DNA of 64,000 nucleotides from Methylacidimicrobium sp. B4 (GCF_017310545.1 NZ_CP066203.1:992001-1056000); one strand, 5' to 3'; shown: positions 44,123 to 53,464, counted from the first letter of the stretch. A program made the numbers and translations. The notes: generated by a model not told the origin, from the sequence alone.

Positions 44123-46171
44123 ATGAAAGAAGGTTACTCTGCATCGGCCCCCTGGCGACCTCCCGGCGCTTCGGCCGAAGGCCAACCCCCGGCGTCGGCA
44201 GCCGGGCCTCTCGATCGTCCCCCCCTGTTGGAACCGCCTGGGACAATTGCCTCGGTTACCCAGGGAGTCTGCCAATTCCTTGAGCGGCCCGCTCCAGCCT
44301 GGTGGCTCCCGGCCACGATCGTCACGGGCCTGGTTGCCACGCTCGTCCTGGCGGCCAACGCCTACCTGGTGGGCACGGGGGTCGGCGTCTGGGGGGTCCA
44401 GGTGCCCGTCGTCTGGGGATTCGCCATCATCAACTTCGTTTTCTGGATCGGCATCGGCCATGCCGGAACCCTGATCTCTGCCATTCTCCTGCTCACCCGC
44501 CAAAAATGGCGCAACTCCCTCAACCGCGCCTCGGAGGCGACCGCCATCTTCGCGGTCGCCTGCGGAGCGATCTTCCCGGCGATCCACGTCGGCCGCCAAT
44601 GGATGGCTTGGTACCTGATCCCGGTCCCGCAATACATCGCGATCTGGCCGAACTTTCGCGCGCCGCTTCTCTGGGATGTAGCCGCCGTCCTCACCTATCT
44701 CACCGTCTCGGTGCTCTACTGGTATCTGGGAATGATCCCCGACTTCGCCACCCTCCGCGAAAGGGAGAAGCATCCCTGGCGTCGGAAGCTCTTTGCCATC
44801 CTCTCGATGGGTTGGTCGAGCTCGGCCCGGGAGTGGAACCACTACGAAATGGGCTATCTCTGCTTGGCGGGCCTCCTCGCACCCCTGGTTCTCTCGGTCC
44901 ACTCCTTCGTCTCCTGCGACTTCGCGGCCACGATCCTGCCCGGCTGGCATGCGACCATCTTCCCTCCCTACTTCGGCGCCGGGGCGATCTTCGGCGGCTT
45001 CGCCGTGATCCTGGTTCTTCTCATCCCTCTGCGGGCCCTCATGCCCGAGCTGAAGGAGTTTATCCTGCCGATCCACATTGAGCAGATGGCCAAATGGCTC
45101 CTGACAACGGGCTCCCTGGTCGGCTACGTCTACTTGACCGAGCTCTTCCTCGCCTGGTACAGCGCCAATCCGTTCGAGCGCTACGCATTCTGGAATCGGA
45201 TCACCGGGCCCTATGCTCCCGAGTTCTGGGGCATGCTCACCTGCAACGCGATCGCGCCGCAGCTCCTCTGGTTCCGGGCGGTCCGGAGGAGACCCTGGAT
45301 CGTCTTCGGCGTAGCCGTTCTGGCCAATATCGGCATGTGGCTCGAGCGCTTCGTCATCATCGTAATCTCTCTCCACCGGGATTTCCTTCCCTCGTCCTGG
45401 AGCCTCTACCATCCCACCTGGATCGACATCGGGCTCCTGGTCGGCTCGGTGGGCCTCTTTCTCTTCCTCTTCCTCCTCTTTCTCCGCTTTCTTCCGATCA
45501 TCGCCATGTTCGAGGTGAAGGCGCTCTGCAACGGTGCCGCGGAGGTCACCTCTGCTTCGCCCGAGCCGCCGAAGGCCTCCCTCGCTGACCTGGAGCACGC
45601 GACGTTCGGCCTGGGAGCCCGGTTCCCCTCCGCCGCCGCTCTTTGTCGAGCCGGTCGGGCGCTGCGGGAGAAGGGCTTTCGGCGAATCGAGCTCTATTCT
45701 CCTTATCCCTTCCACGGGCTGGCGGAGGCCGCGGGGCACGGAAAGAGCTGGGTCTCCGCCTGCGTCCTGGGAGCGGGAGCGCTCGGCTTCTGTATCGCAG
45801 TTTGCCTGGAGATCTTCACCTCGATCCCGCGCCCCGCCCCCCTGCGCGGCCTGCTCTCGAGCCATCTGCTCGATCTCTTTTTCCCGCTGGTCGTACAAGG
45901 CAAGCCCTACATCAGCCTTCCGGCATTCTTCGCCGTCGTCTTTGAAACGACCGCCCTTTTCTCCGCATTCGGAGCGGTGCTCGGCATTCTCCTGGCCAGC
46001 TCGCTTCCCCGCTTCCACCGGCCGCTCTTCGATTGGGACCTCTTCAGCAGAAGAAGTCAGGACGACGGCTTCTTTCTCCTCGTCGAGCGCCGGGATCCCC
46101 GGTTTTCCGCGGATCTCCCCCGGCTCCTGAAAGAGATCGGAGCCTTGGAGATCCGTGCGATTCCGGAATGA
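44123..46171 (+). CDS. ActC-ActD fusion (NrfD-like quinol-interacting membrane protein plus DUF3341)
   Basis: A 682-residue fusion. Residues about 50-460 form ten membrane helices of the NrfD/PsrC family in its ActC form, for example IHVGRQWMAWYLIPVP, WSSSAREWNHYEMGYL and WHATIFPPYFGAGAIFGG. Residues about 500-680 are an ActD/DUF3341 domain (ALREKGFRRIELYSPYPFHG, two helices, FFLLVERRDPRF). In alternative complex III these are separate subunits oxidising quinol for cytochromes. ActA, ActB, ActE and ActF are absent here. The ATG at 44123 starts the family region; the ORF upstream is an antisense artefact of tlyA. Confidence 0.9.
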   Translation: MKEGYSASAPWRPPGASAEGQPPASAAGPLDRPPLLEPPGTIASVTQGVCQFLERPAPAWWLPATIVTGLVATLVLAANAYLVGTGVGVWGVQVPVVWGFAIINFVFWIGIGHAGTLISAILLLTRQKWRNSLNRASEATAIFAVACGAIFPAIHVGRQWMAWYLIPVPQYIAIWPNFRAPLLWDVAAVLTYLTVSVLYWYLGMIPDFATLREREKHPWRRKLFAILSMGWSSSAREWNHYEMGYLCLAGLLAPLVLSVHSFVSCDFAATILPGWHATIFPPYFGAGAIFGGFAVILVLLIPLRALMPELKEFILPIHIEQMAKWLLTTGSLVGYVYLTELFLAWYSANPFERYAFWNRITGPYAPEFWGMLTCNAIAPQLLWFRAVRRRPWIVFGVAVLANIGMWLERFVIIVISLHRDFLPSSWSLYHPTWIDIGLLVGSVGLFLFLFLLFLRFLPIIAMFEVKALCNGAAEVTSASPEPPKASLADLEHATFGLGARFPSAAALCRAGRALREKGFRRIELYSPYPFHGLAEAAGHGKSWVSACVLGAGALGFCIAVCLEIFTSIPRPAPLRGLLSSHLLDLFFPLVVQGKPYISLPAFFAVVFETTALFSAFGAVLGILLASSLPRFHRPLFDWDLFSRRSQDDGFFLLVERRDPRFSADLPRLLKEIGALEIRAIPE

Positions 46172-46192
46172 GAGGAGACGGGACGATTGCCC

Positions 46193-46639
46193 TCAAGCCC
46201 TTTCTCCAGCCTCGGGAGCTGAGGAGAGGATGGGCAGCGACCGTTCTCCGACCTTCTCGCCGTTGACGAGAATCACGATCGAATAGAACGCCGGCTGCGG
46301 CACGAGGAAGGGAGGCATCGGGATGGGAAGATCGAGAACCGCCTGCTCATCGAACGGCGGGGCCTCCTCTGGAAACTGGATCTGCCCCGAGGCGCTCGCC
46401 AGGACATGGCCCGATTTCGGCTCTTCGACCCGGGTCGCAATATCGAGCCGTGACACTCGTCCCCGCAAATGGGTGAGCCAGACCGTGATGAAGAATGGAG
46501 GGGTCGGAAAGGGAAACTTGGGCAACCGAAGCTGCCCAAAGGAGTTCACCAGAGAGAGCTTTTCGGTACCCTTCTCTCGCACCACCAGATCCGAGAGCAC
46601 GATCGCCGGACAGAGAACGGGCTCCTGCACCACGACCAT
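46193..46639 (-). CDS. Conserved hypothetical protein, beta-rich
   Basis: A 148-residue protein without a signal peptide. It is predicted to be mostly beta strands: AIVLSDLVVREKGTEKLSLV, FPTPPFFITVWLTHLRG, IATRVEEPKSGHVLASASGQI, FYSIVILVNGEKVGERSLPI. The pattern resembles the DUF6941 group of uncharacterised cytoplasmic proteins, but I cannot confirm this. It is convergent with the ActC-ActD gene and separated from the small secreted gene by about 110 bases. Confidence 0.55.
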   Translation of the reverse strand: MVVVQEPVLCPAIVLSDLVVREKGTEKLSLVNSFGQLRLPKFPFPTPPFFITVWLTHLRGRVSRLDIATRVEEPKSGHVLASASGQIQFPEEAPPFDEQAVLDLPIPMPPFLVPQPAFYSIVILVNGEKVGERSLPILSSAPEAGERA

Positions 46640-46750
46640 TCACCATAGGAAGGACCGCCTTGAGAAGCAAGCGGCTCCGTTCCTGGAAGTTGCGACGGGC
46701 ACGACTTTTCGCAGGAACCGGTTCCGCGAGTCCGCCGCTCCAGGCCGACC

Positions 46751-47221
46751 CTATCCCTCCTTCGAGGCGAACTGCGCCTTGAGCTCCTTCTCCATTTTCT
46801 CCCGAAGCTCCTTCCGCTGCCCCTCGGTCTCCTTCCAGATCTGGTGAGCAATCTCTTCCCGGCGCTTCCAATATTCGCGCTCGAAAGCCGCCTTCTGATC
46901 GTCGGAAAGCTTCAGGCCCAGCCGCTCCGCTTCCCTCTCGGCCGCGCGGTGATGCTCCATGCGCACCCGAGCGATTCGCTCCAGGAACTTTCCCTTTTGG
47001 CCGAGACCCATTTTCTGGAACCGGGGCCACTTTTCCAGCTCCGCCAGCAAGCGGTCATCGGGCAGCTCCAGGAGCTGAACGATCTTCTGCCTCGCTTCCC
47101 ATTGACACTCCTCCGGCGCTTGCCCATCCGGGCCGGGGCGATCGCCCGCCCGCAAGGAGGTTCCTCCAACCACCACGCCCGCAATAAAGCAAGCGGCTAA
47201 AACGAGCTCGCTTCTTCCCAT
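46751..47221 (-). CDS. Secreted/periplasmic coiled-coil protein
   Basis: A 156-residue protein with a short signal peptide or anchor (LVLAACFIAGVVVGGTSLRAG), then a charged helical body with LLELPDDRLLAELEKWPRFQ and a C-terminal run rich in E, K and R (REEIAHQIWKETEGQRKELR), likely a coiled coil. The segment RLLAELEKWPRFQKM with FLERIARVR resembles DUF3106-like proteins. The start lies inside the end of the 47197-47556 gene (25-base overlap), so they are coupled. Confidence 0.6.
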   Translation of the reverse strand: MGRSELVLAACFIAGVVVGGTSLRAGDRPGPDGQAPEECQWEARQKIVQLLELPDDRLLAELEKWPRFQKMGLGQKGKFLERIARVRMEHHRAAEREAERLGLKLSDDQKAAFEREYWKRREEIAHQIWKETEGQRKELREKMEKELKAQFASKEG

Positions 47222-47556
47222 AAGGCGGTTTCTCCCTGTTCTCCCGGCTCCGCCGAGAGTTGCTCCTGAAGCCATCCAACGTCTTCCGCCGCCGGGTTGG
47301 AGTCGATCGAAGCCAAGGCGGCGTGGGTCAAACCCGTTTCCCGCCCCTGTCCCCGGTTGACCAGCCAAGCCGCCAAGCCCCCTCCGCCAACGACAAGGGA
47401 GAGGGAAACGGCGCAGACCCACCCGAGCCGAGCTCGGCGCCTGCGCCGGCTCTTCTCGACGGCAAGCCGGGCAAGGGTCCTCGCAGCGAGCGACCCGTCC
47501 GGAACGGAAGGCCGCGCCTGCTTGAGGAGCTGCCAGAGCGGATCTTGTTCGTCCAT
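47197..47556 (-). CDS. Small membrane protein, anti-sigma-like layout
   Basis: A 119-residue protein: a cytoplasmic 45-residue N-terminus (LWQLLKQARPSVPDGSLAAR), one basic RRRRR-flanked membrane helix (LGWVCAVSLSLVVGGGGLAAWL) and an acidic periplasmic tail. The layout is that of small anti-sigma factors, which sit with a periplasmic partner such as the coiled-coil protein encoded next, but no sigma-factor gene is upstream; a DUF72 gene is. Function unknown. Confidence 0.55.
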   Translation of the reverse strand: MDEQDPLWQLLKQARPSVPDGSLAARTLARLAVEKSRRRRRARLGWVCAVSLSLVVGGGGLAAWLVNRGQGRETGLTHAALASIDSNPAAEDVGWLQEQLSAEPGEQGETALWEEASSF

Positions 47557-47644
47557 GCATCAGGATCCAACCCGAGGCCATCCACTTTGTCGCGGGTTTT
47601 TCTCGCCCAACGGGATCTCCCCGAACGCGGCCGCCCGGGATCGC

Positions 47645-48541
47645 TCAGGAACCCATGCCCGCGAGGAGCTCCTGGAAGCGGGCGGCGTTGCGCACCCCGT
47701 AGTCTCGATAGCAGTTGTTGAAAAGGACATGGATCTGCGAAGCGCGCAGGGACCGGACTCCGCGGGCAATCTCGCGAAGCTCCGCATCATCGTACAGGTA
47801 CCGGAAGCGATCGGCAGCGGAGGCGAGATTCCGGGCCATCCAGGTTTCCCGGTTTCTTCCGTGCAGACGCACCACCGCGATCTCGGACGACGGAATCGTC
47901 CAGAGAGCCGGAACGCTCGTGCGGGTTCCCTGCGGCTCGTCGACGATCACGGGAATCCACCCGTGCTGAGCCTCCCACTGGAGCGTCTCTTCGGCCCGCC
48001 CGCCGGAAAACCAGGTCGCGTTCCGGAACTCGACAGCGATCCGAAAGCCCTCGAGCCGCTCTCCACACAGCACCAGATGCGCGACATTCTCCCGACCGTA
48101 GGCAAACCAGGGAGGAAATTGGAGGAGAACGACGCCGAGCTTCCCGGCCTCCTTGAGCGGTGCGAGGCCCTCACGAAAGCGCCTCCAAAGCTCCTGGCGC
48201 GTTTCTTCGGCCAGATCCCGGTAGTAGATCCTTTCCCGGGGTTCCCGGCCGGCGGGGGGCCGCAGATCGGGAGGAAGGGCGGTCTGGGAGGCGGGATGTT
48301 GCGTGAAGAGGCGGAAGGCCTTGCAGTCGAAAACGAAGCCGGCGGGAGTCCTTTCCACCCACCGCTTGGCGTTTTCCGGCCGGGGAAGCGCGTAGTAGGT
48401 CGAGTCGATTTCGACGAGAGGGAAATGAGCCGCGTAGTAGCGCAAGCGCGACGCCGCATCCCGGGCTTCCGCGGGATACCAGCCGGAGCCCAGGAGCGTA
48501 GGATCCGTCCACGAAGCCGTACCGACCAGGACGAGCACCAT
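47645..48541 (-). CDS. DUF72-family protein (YecE-like TIM barrel)
   Basis: A 298-residue protein of the YecE/DUF72 family. Typical segments are VGTASWTDPTLLGSGWYP, LVEIDSTYYALPRPENAKRW, FVFDCKAFRLFTQH, VVLLQFPPWF, VEFRNATWF and VRLHGRNRETW, ending in IHVLFNNCYRDYGVRNA. The family is a TIM barrel of unknown biochemistry. It follows the sugar epimerase gene by 24 bases on the same strand. Confidence 0.9.
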   Translation of the reverse strand: MVLVLVGTASWTDPTLLGSGWYPAEARDAASRLRYYAAHFPLVEIDSTYYALPRPENAKRWVERTPAGFVFDCKAFRLFTQHPASQTALPPDLRPPAGREPRERIYYRDLAEETRQELWRRFREGLAPLKEAGKLGVVLLQFPPWFAYGRENVAHLVLCGERLEGFRIAVEFRNATWFSGGRAEETLQWEAQHGWIPVIVDEPQGTRTSVPALWTIPSSEIAVVRLHGRNRETWMARNLASAADRFRYLYDDAELREIARGVRSLRASQIHVLFNNCYRDYGVRNAARFQELLAGMGS

Positions 48542-48565
48542 CTTCTCTACTGGAATCCTGCCCGC

Positions 48566-49588
48566 CTACGACTCCGAGAGGTGGACGGCGACCTCCCGGT
48601 ACCACGAGACGAATCTCTCGATCCCCACCGCAAGCGGCGTGCTCGGGGCAAATCCGGCCTCTTCCTCGAGCTCGGTCGTATCCGCAGCTGTCGCGGTCAC
48701 GTCCCCGGGTGGAGTCGGCGAAAAGCGGAGGATCGCCCGCCGTCCGACCGCCCGTTCAATCGCTTCCACCAGCTCGCGGACGGAGAGAGGGGTCCGGTTG
48801 CCGATATTGAAAATCCGGTAGGGAGCCGAGCTGCGCGAGGGATCTGGATGAGCCGGATCCCAGCCCGGATCGGCGGCGGCCCTCCGAGGAATCAAGCGCG
48901 CAACCGCTTCAATCACATCGTCGACATAGGTGAAATCTCGCCGCAGCTCTCCTTTGCCGTACACCTCGATCGGCTCGCCGCCCAGGATGGCGCGCGTAAA
49001 CGAAAAGTAGGCCATGTCGGGCCGACCCCACGGACCGTAGACGGTGAAAAAGCGCAAGCCGGTGGTCGGCAGCCGATAGAGATGGCTGTAGGAATGTGCG
49101 AGCAGCTCGGTGGCCCGCTTGGTCGCGGCGTAGACGCTCGCGGGATGGGCCACGGAATCGCGCACGGAAAACGGGAGGGAAGCATTGAGCCCATAGACCG
49201 AGCTCGAGCTCGCATAGAGAAGATGCGGCGGGGGGGAGGCGCGGCGGGCGGCCTCGAGCAGGTGGACGGTGGCGAGGACGTTGTCCTCCACGTAGGCGGC
49301 CGGTTCGCGGAGGCTGTAGCGGACACCCGCCTGGGCTGCGAAGTGGACGATCGCCTCCGGCCGCTCCCGCGCAAGGAGGTCATCGATCGGCTTCGGATGA
49401 CGCAGATCGAGCCTTTCGAAACGGAAGGAGGGGGCTTCCGCAAGAAGGCGCACCCTCGCCTCCTTGAGCGCTACGGAGTAGTAGGCGTTGACGTTGTCGA
49501 CCCCGACAACCTCCCCGCCACTCCCCAGGAGCCGGCGGGCAAGGGAAAACCCGAGGAAGCCAGCGCAGCCGGTGATCAGAATCTTCAT
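48566..49588 (-). CDS. NAD-dependent sugar epimerase, UDP-glucuronate 4-epimerase-like
   Basis: A 340-residue extended short-chain dehydrogenase. ILITGCAGFLGFSLARRLL binds NAD, VGVDNVNAYYSVALKEARV is the nucleotide-ribose region typical of UDP-glucuronate 4-epimerases, SSSSVYG gives the serine and SVYAATKRATELLAHSYSHLY the YxxxK catalytic pair. GPWGRPDMAYFSF is a further epimerase hallmark. The product would feed galacturonate into the LPS or another glycan. Its ATG overlaps the UbiD stop by four bases. Confidence 0.92.
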   Translation of the reverse strand: MKILITGCAGFLGFSLARRLLGSGGEVVGVDNVNAYYSVALKEARVRLLAEAPSFRFERLDLRHPKPIDDLLARERPEAIVHFAAQAGVRYSLREPAAYVEDNVLATVHLLEAARRASPPPHLLYASSSSVYGLNASLPFSVRDSVAHPASVYAATKRATELLAHSYSHLYRLPTTGLRFFTVYGPWGRPDMAYFSFTRAILGGEPIEVYGKGELRRDFTYVDDVIEAVARLIPRRAAADPGWDPAHPDPSRSSAPYRIFNIGNRTPLSVRELVEAIERAVGRRAILRFSPTPPGDVTATAADTTELEEEAGFAPSTPLAVGIERFVSWYREVAVHLSES

Positions 49589-51078
49589 GGCTGGCGTACC
49601 CCCTTGCCCTCCCTCCTCTGCGGAAATCGCGCAAAAAGCTCGCGAGAGAGATCGACCGGAAGCGAAACCTCTTCGGGCCATGGCCGCGGGTAGCCTTCGG
49701 CGGGCAATTTCCGGGTGGCGTCGATCCCGACATGGCTCCCCATGTTCGGAGTCGCCTGCGCATGATCCAGGCTGTCGCACGGCCCCCGGGTGAAGAGAAA
49801 GTCTCGCTCGGGATCGACGTTGGCGCAGAGGTGGAAGAGCACGTCGGCGGTGTCGTGGACATTGACCTCGGCATCGACGACGACCAGGATCTTCGTAAAC
49901 ATCATCTGCCCCATGCCCCAGAGGCCATGCATCACCTTGTAGGCCTGATAGGGATACTGCTTGCGGATGCTCACGAAGACCAGGTCGTGGAAGACCCCTT
50001 CTGGGGGGAGGGCCAGATCGACGATCTCCGGGAAGGTCGCCTGCAGCACCGGGAAGAGGAGGCGGACGCTCGCGGTCCCGAGATAAAAGTCCTCCATCGG
50101 AGGCTTGCCGACGATCGTTGCCGGATAGACGGCGTCCTTCCGGTGGGTGATCGAGGTGAGATGGAAGACCGGGTAGGGCTCGACCGGAGTGTAGAAGCCG
50201 GTGTGATCCCCGAACGGTCCCTCCGGACGAAGCTCCGGAGGCTCCACATACCCCTCGAGGACAAAATCGGCGGTTGCGGGAACCTCGAGATCGACCGTTT
50301 CGCAGCGCACCAGAGGAATCCCCTTCTTTCGCAGAAATCCCGCGAAGAGCACCTCGTCGACACCATCCGGAAGGGGAGCCGTGGCGGCGAAGGTCAGGAT
50401 CGGGTCGCCTCCCAGGCAGACGGCAACCGGCATCCGCCCTCCTTTCCCCCAATACCCCGTTTCGTGGCGAGCACCCACCTTGTGAATCTGCCAGTGCATT
50501 CCGGTGGTCACCCGGTCGTAAACCTGCATCCGGTACATGCCGACATTGCGCTTCCCGGTCTTCGGATCCTTCGTAAAGACCTGCGGCAGGGTGATGAAGG
50601 GACCTCCGTCCTTCGGCCAGCATCGGAGAACCGGAAGGGAACGCAGATCGGTCTCCGCCGAAGGTCCCATGCTGACGATCCGGTCGCGGCAGGGTCCGTC
50701 CTCCACCCGGTGGGGCCTGCACCGAGCCAGAGCGAGCGCCTTGCCCAAGAGCTCCCACCCTTCCCGAAACGAACGGGGCGGCTCGGCATGAAGCAGCGCG
50801 CGGATCTCTTCGACGAGCTTCTCCAAAGGCCTGCCCAGGACGAGCTCCATCCGGCGCTCGGAGCCAAAGGCGTTGATCAACACCGGGAAGGGGGAAATCG
50901 ACCCGTCAGAGAGCAGCGGCTTCTCCACGAGCAGAGCATCCCCCCCTCCGGGAGCCTTCATCTCCCGATCGGCCAGTGCGGTAATTTCCAGATCGGTGCG
51001 CACCGGTTCCGAGATCCGGACCAGCTCCCCTTCCCTCTCCAGCAGCCGGGCAAAGTCGGCAAACGATTCGCACTCCAT
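49585..51078 (-). CDS. ubiD: UbiD-family decarboxylase
   Basis: A 497-residue enzyme that uses prenylated FMN to decarboxylate aromatic or unsaturated acids; in many bacteria it acts in ubiquinone or menaquinone synthesis. Signature regions are VGMYRMQVYDRVTTGMHWQ, EVLFAGFLRKKG, and the catalytic stretch EGPFGDHTGFYTPVEPYPVFH (E-R-E type site). The start at 51078 fits family N-termini. UbiX, needed to make the cofactor, is not adjacent. Coupling with a sugar epimerase is functionally unexplained. Confidence 0.92.
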   Translation of the reverse strand: MECESFADFARLLEREGELVRISEPVRTDLEITALADREMKAPGGGDALLVEKPLLSDGSISPFPVLINAFGSERRMELVLGRPLEKLVEEIRALLHAEPPRSFREGWELLGKALALARCRPHRVEDGPCRDRIVSMGPSAETDLRSLPVLRCWPKDGGPFITLPQVFTKDPKTGKRNVGMYRMQVYDRVTTGMHWQIHKVGARHETGYWGKGGRMPVAVCLGGDPILTFAATAPLPDGVDEVLFAGFLRKKGIPLVRCETVDLEVPATADFVLEGYVEPPELRPEGPFGDHTGFYTPVEPYPVFHLTSITHRKDAVYPATIVGKPPMEDFYLGTASVRLLFPVLQATFPEIVDLALPPEGVFHDLVFVSIRKQYPYQAYKVMHGLWGMGQMMFTKILVVVDAEVNVHDTADVLFHLCANVDPERDFLFTRGPCDSLDHAQATPNMGSHVGIDATRKLPAEGYPRPWPEEVSLPVDLSRELFARFPQRREGKGVRQP

Positions 51079-51329
51079 GGATAGACCCGCCTCTTCCCTC
51101 GACGGACGAGAGGTCAGGATACCCAAGGGATCGGAGAAAGCCGAAGGAAAATGCAATTGGGTAGCGCTCCCCATCCGCGCGGGGCGCGGCCTTCGCCCTC
51201 TGGCCGTGGTCGCCTCCCCTTCGGCAACGGTGGGCCCGGGCGCCTCTCTGGCCACGCCAGGCCCTTCCGCCTTTCACCAGCCTCATGCTCTTTAGCCGGA
51301 AGCTGTGAGCCTCGATGGCTCGCGGTCGT

Positions 51330-52037
51330 TCAGCGCGGCCCGGGAGCCTCCTCCAGGAGCAGAGTCTCGATGTCATTGAGGACCACCTGGGGCACCAGGA
51401 ACGCGCTGCTGTAGATCTCCCGTATCTCTCCGGCCTTATCCATCAGAAATACCTTGAGCACGTGGCTTACCTCCTGCTTCCCCTCAGGCCCGGAAACCAG
51501 CATCAGATCCTGCCCAAAGCCGTCGAGCAGGGGAATTACGGCCTTCTGTGAACGCGGGGTCAAGAAATGCCACCGCAAACCATGCGAATCCGTGATCCTC
51601 CCTCCCCCGTACTGGCGCATCACCTCGGGGGTGTCATGCTGCGGATCAAAGCTCAGCGTCACAAGGCGCACCTTTCCCTGAAGCGAAGCTCTCTTCTCGA
51701 GCTCTCGCTCGATGCGCTGAAGCACGGCATAGGCGAGCGGGCAGCCCTTGGCGTCTCGGCAGCTCGTGTAGATGAAGGAAAGCAGGGTGATTTTCCCCGT
51801 GGTGAACTGCGAAAGGCGCTTCTCCTTGCCATCGATGTCGAGAACCATGCCATCGGGCGCCGGCATGATTCTCTCCAGCCGGTAGCTGCCCGGAGCCGGC
51901 GGCACGAGATCGAAATCGACCGGCGACTGCACGCCATGGGATTGGCCTGCGGGCATCACGGAAGAATCCGCCGCCATGGCCAGAGTGGCCATCAGGATAG
52001 AGCAAGATGCGGCAGCGCAGAGGAGGGTTCTCCTCAT
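51330..52037 (-). CDS. SCO1/SenC-like copper chaperone of the methanethiol oxidase locus
   Basis: A 235-residue thioredoxin-fold protein with a signal peptide (AASCSILMATLAMAA). FIYTSCRDAKGCPLAYA supplies Cys93 and Cys99, and HVLKVFLMD near residue 192 the third ligand, His. The two cysteines are five residues apart, not three as in classical SCO (CxxxC). SCO proteins insert copper into oxidases; here the neighbour is the copper enzyme MtoX, 98 bases upstream on the same strand. The start at 52037 begins the signal peptide. Confidence 0.87.
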   Translation of the reverse strand: MRRTLLCAAASCSILMATLAMAADSSVMPAGQSHGVQSPVDFDLVPPAPGSYRLERIMPAPDGMVLDIDGKEKRLSQFTTGKITLLSFIYTSCRDAKGCPLAYAVLQRIERELEKRASLQGKVRLVTLSFDPQHDTPEVMRQYGGGRITDSHGLRWHFLTPRSQKAVIPLLDGFGQDLMLVSGPEGKQEVSHVLKVFLMDKAGEIREIYSSAFLVPQVVLNDIETLLLEEAPGPR

Positions 52038-52135
52038 CGTGCTGCCTGAACGAGGCAAAGCCGATGCTCTTGTGATCGCTGCGGACGCCTCATTCCGTAA
52101 AAAGGAGGGCAAGAGGTTGATCTTGCGAAGGCGAC

Positions 52136-53464
52136 CTATTGGGAAGCCGCCCGCGCTTCCGGCCGGTAAGCCGGCCTGATCGACTTGGATCCAAACTTCA
52201 TATGATGGGGACGGCCCAGTTGCTGTTGATAGAAGTCGATCTGGAAAGCCGGCTTGAGCTCTTCGCCGTTCCAATTGTAGGCTTTGAGGAACTGTTCGTC
52301 ATCAGGCCCTTTCTTATCCCAGTTCGAGAGCAGCGATGAGGTGAAATAGAGCCGTTTCCCATCCCAGCTCTCCGAAACCATGTTGACCTGCTTGCCAATC
52401 GTCGTCTCGTATACCTGCTTCGGATGCTCTGGATCCGAGATATCAAAGTAATGGGCCTTCCCATCCAGGAAGGTATCGACCCATAAGCCTCTGCCATCGT
52501 GGGTGATGCTGATGTCCACCGGGATGGCGAGCTGAGAGGGGTCGCCAACGGTCGCCACTTCCTTCGCCTGCCACTCTCCTTGAGCATCCTGCTTGATGAG
52601 CCAGAGCTTGGAGGTCAGGGCCGTAGCCGTCATGGCCCAGGCATCTCCCGGCTTCAAGGACCAGCGGATCTCGAGAGGCGCACCAGGGACGCTGAAGATC
52701 TTTTCCGGCTTCATGGCCTTGAGGTCCCAGAGCACCATGGTGTTCCCAAACTGCTTCATGGCCTCCTGATCCTTCATCAAGGTCCCTAAATCCATCATGT
52801 AATTGTTCCAGCCGGTGAAGCTGGAAGTAAGCAGGACATTCCTTTGGGGGTTGATCCCGATATCGTAGCCGTAACCGTCGCCGCCATCCGTCGTCGGCAT
52901 GGGATAGGAGGTGATGAATTTTCCGCTGTTGGTATAAAGGGCCATGCCCGTCACGCCCCCATGATCCTTGCTGTTGGAGAGCGCCTGGATCAGCATCCGT
53001 CCGGGCAGAGCATAAAAGGTGTGCGGGCCGACATAGCCGGTTTCCTTCACCATATTGCTGATCGTCCTGACCATCCTGGGCTTGGCAGGGTTGCTCGCGA
53101 CGTCGAATACGTAGATCTTGCTGCTATCCAGATCGCCAGCCCAGAGGTAGCGGCGATCGTCTGTGAGGCCCACGTGGTGCGCTTCCCCGCGCCCTCCCAC
53201 AGACAGAGTGGCGATCACCTTGCCGTAGTGCTTCGACTTGGGGTTCGCATCCACGGTCACCAGCTTGTCGGATCCGTCGCCCATCCCCTTGACTCCCAGA
53301 GTCCATACGTAGACGTAGTCCTCCTGCCCCTTGATGAGGTCGGCGATGTAGGGGGAGTTGCAGGTCTCATCGGCTTGGGTCACCAGCGGATCGGCCGCGC
53401 TCGCTATTGCCACGACAAGGAATAGCGCCCACAGCGATTTTTTGAGCCGAATCGATTGCCACAT
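52136..53464 (-). CDS. mtoX: Methanethiol oxidase (SBP56 family)
   Basis: A periplasmic copper enzyme that oxidises methanethiol to formaldehyde, hydrogen sulfide and hydrogen peroxide. 442 residues with a signal peptide (LWALFLVVAIASAADPLV). It is the selenium-binding-protein-like seven-bladed propeller: GEAHHVGLTDDRRYLWAGDL, GYVGPHTFYALPGRMLI, DIGINPQRNVLLTSSFTGW, and the C-terminal GRPHHMKFGS. Histidine pairs HH and HxF in these repeats are the likely metal site. I chose the ATG at 53464, with GAGGA upstream; one at 53479 is possible. Confidence 0.93.
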   Translation of the reverse strand: MWQSIRLKKSLWALFLVVAIASAADPLVTQADETCNSPYIADLIKGQEDYVYVWTLGVKGMGDGSDKLVTVDANPKSKHYGKVIATLSVGGRGEAHHVGLTDDRRYLWAGDLDSSKIYVFDVASNPAKPRMVRTISNMVKETGYVGPHTFYALPGRMLIQALSNSKDHGGVTGMALYTNSGKFITSYPMPTTDGGDGYGYDIGINPQRNVLLTSSFTGWNNYMMDLGTLMKDQEAMKQFGNTMVLWDLKAMKPEKIFSVPGAPLEIRWSLKPGDAWAMTATALTSKLWLIKQDAQGEWQAKEVATVGDPSQLAIPVDISITHDGRGLWVDTFLDGKAHYFDISDPEHPKQVYETTIGKQVNMVSESWDGKRLYFTSSLLSNWDKKGPDDEQFLKAYNWNGEELKPAFQIDFYQQQLGRPHHMKFGSKSIRPAYRPEARAASQ

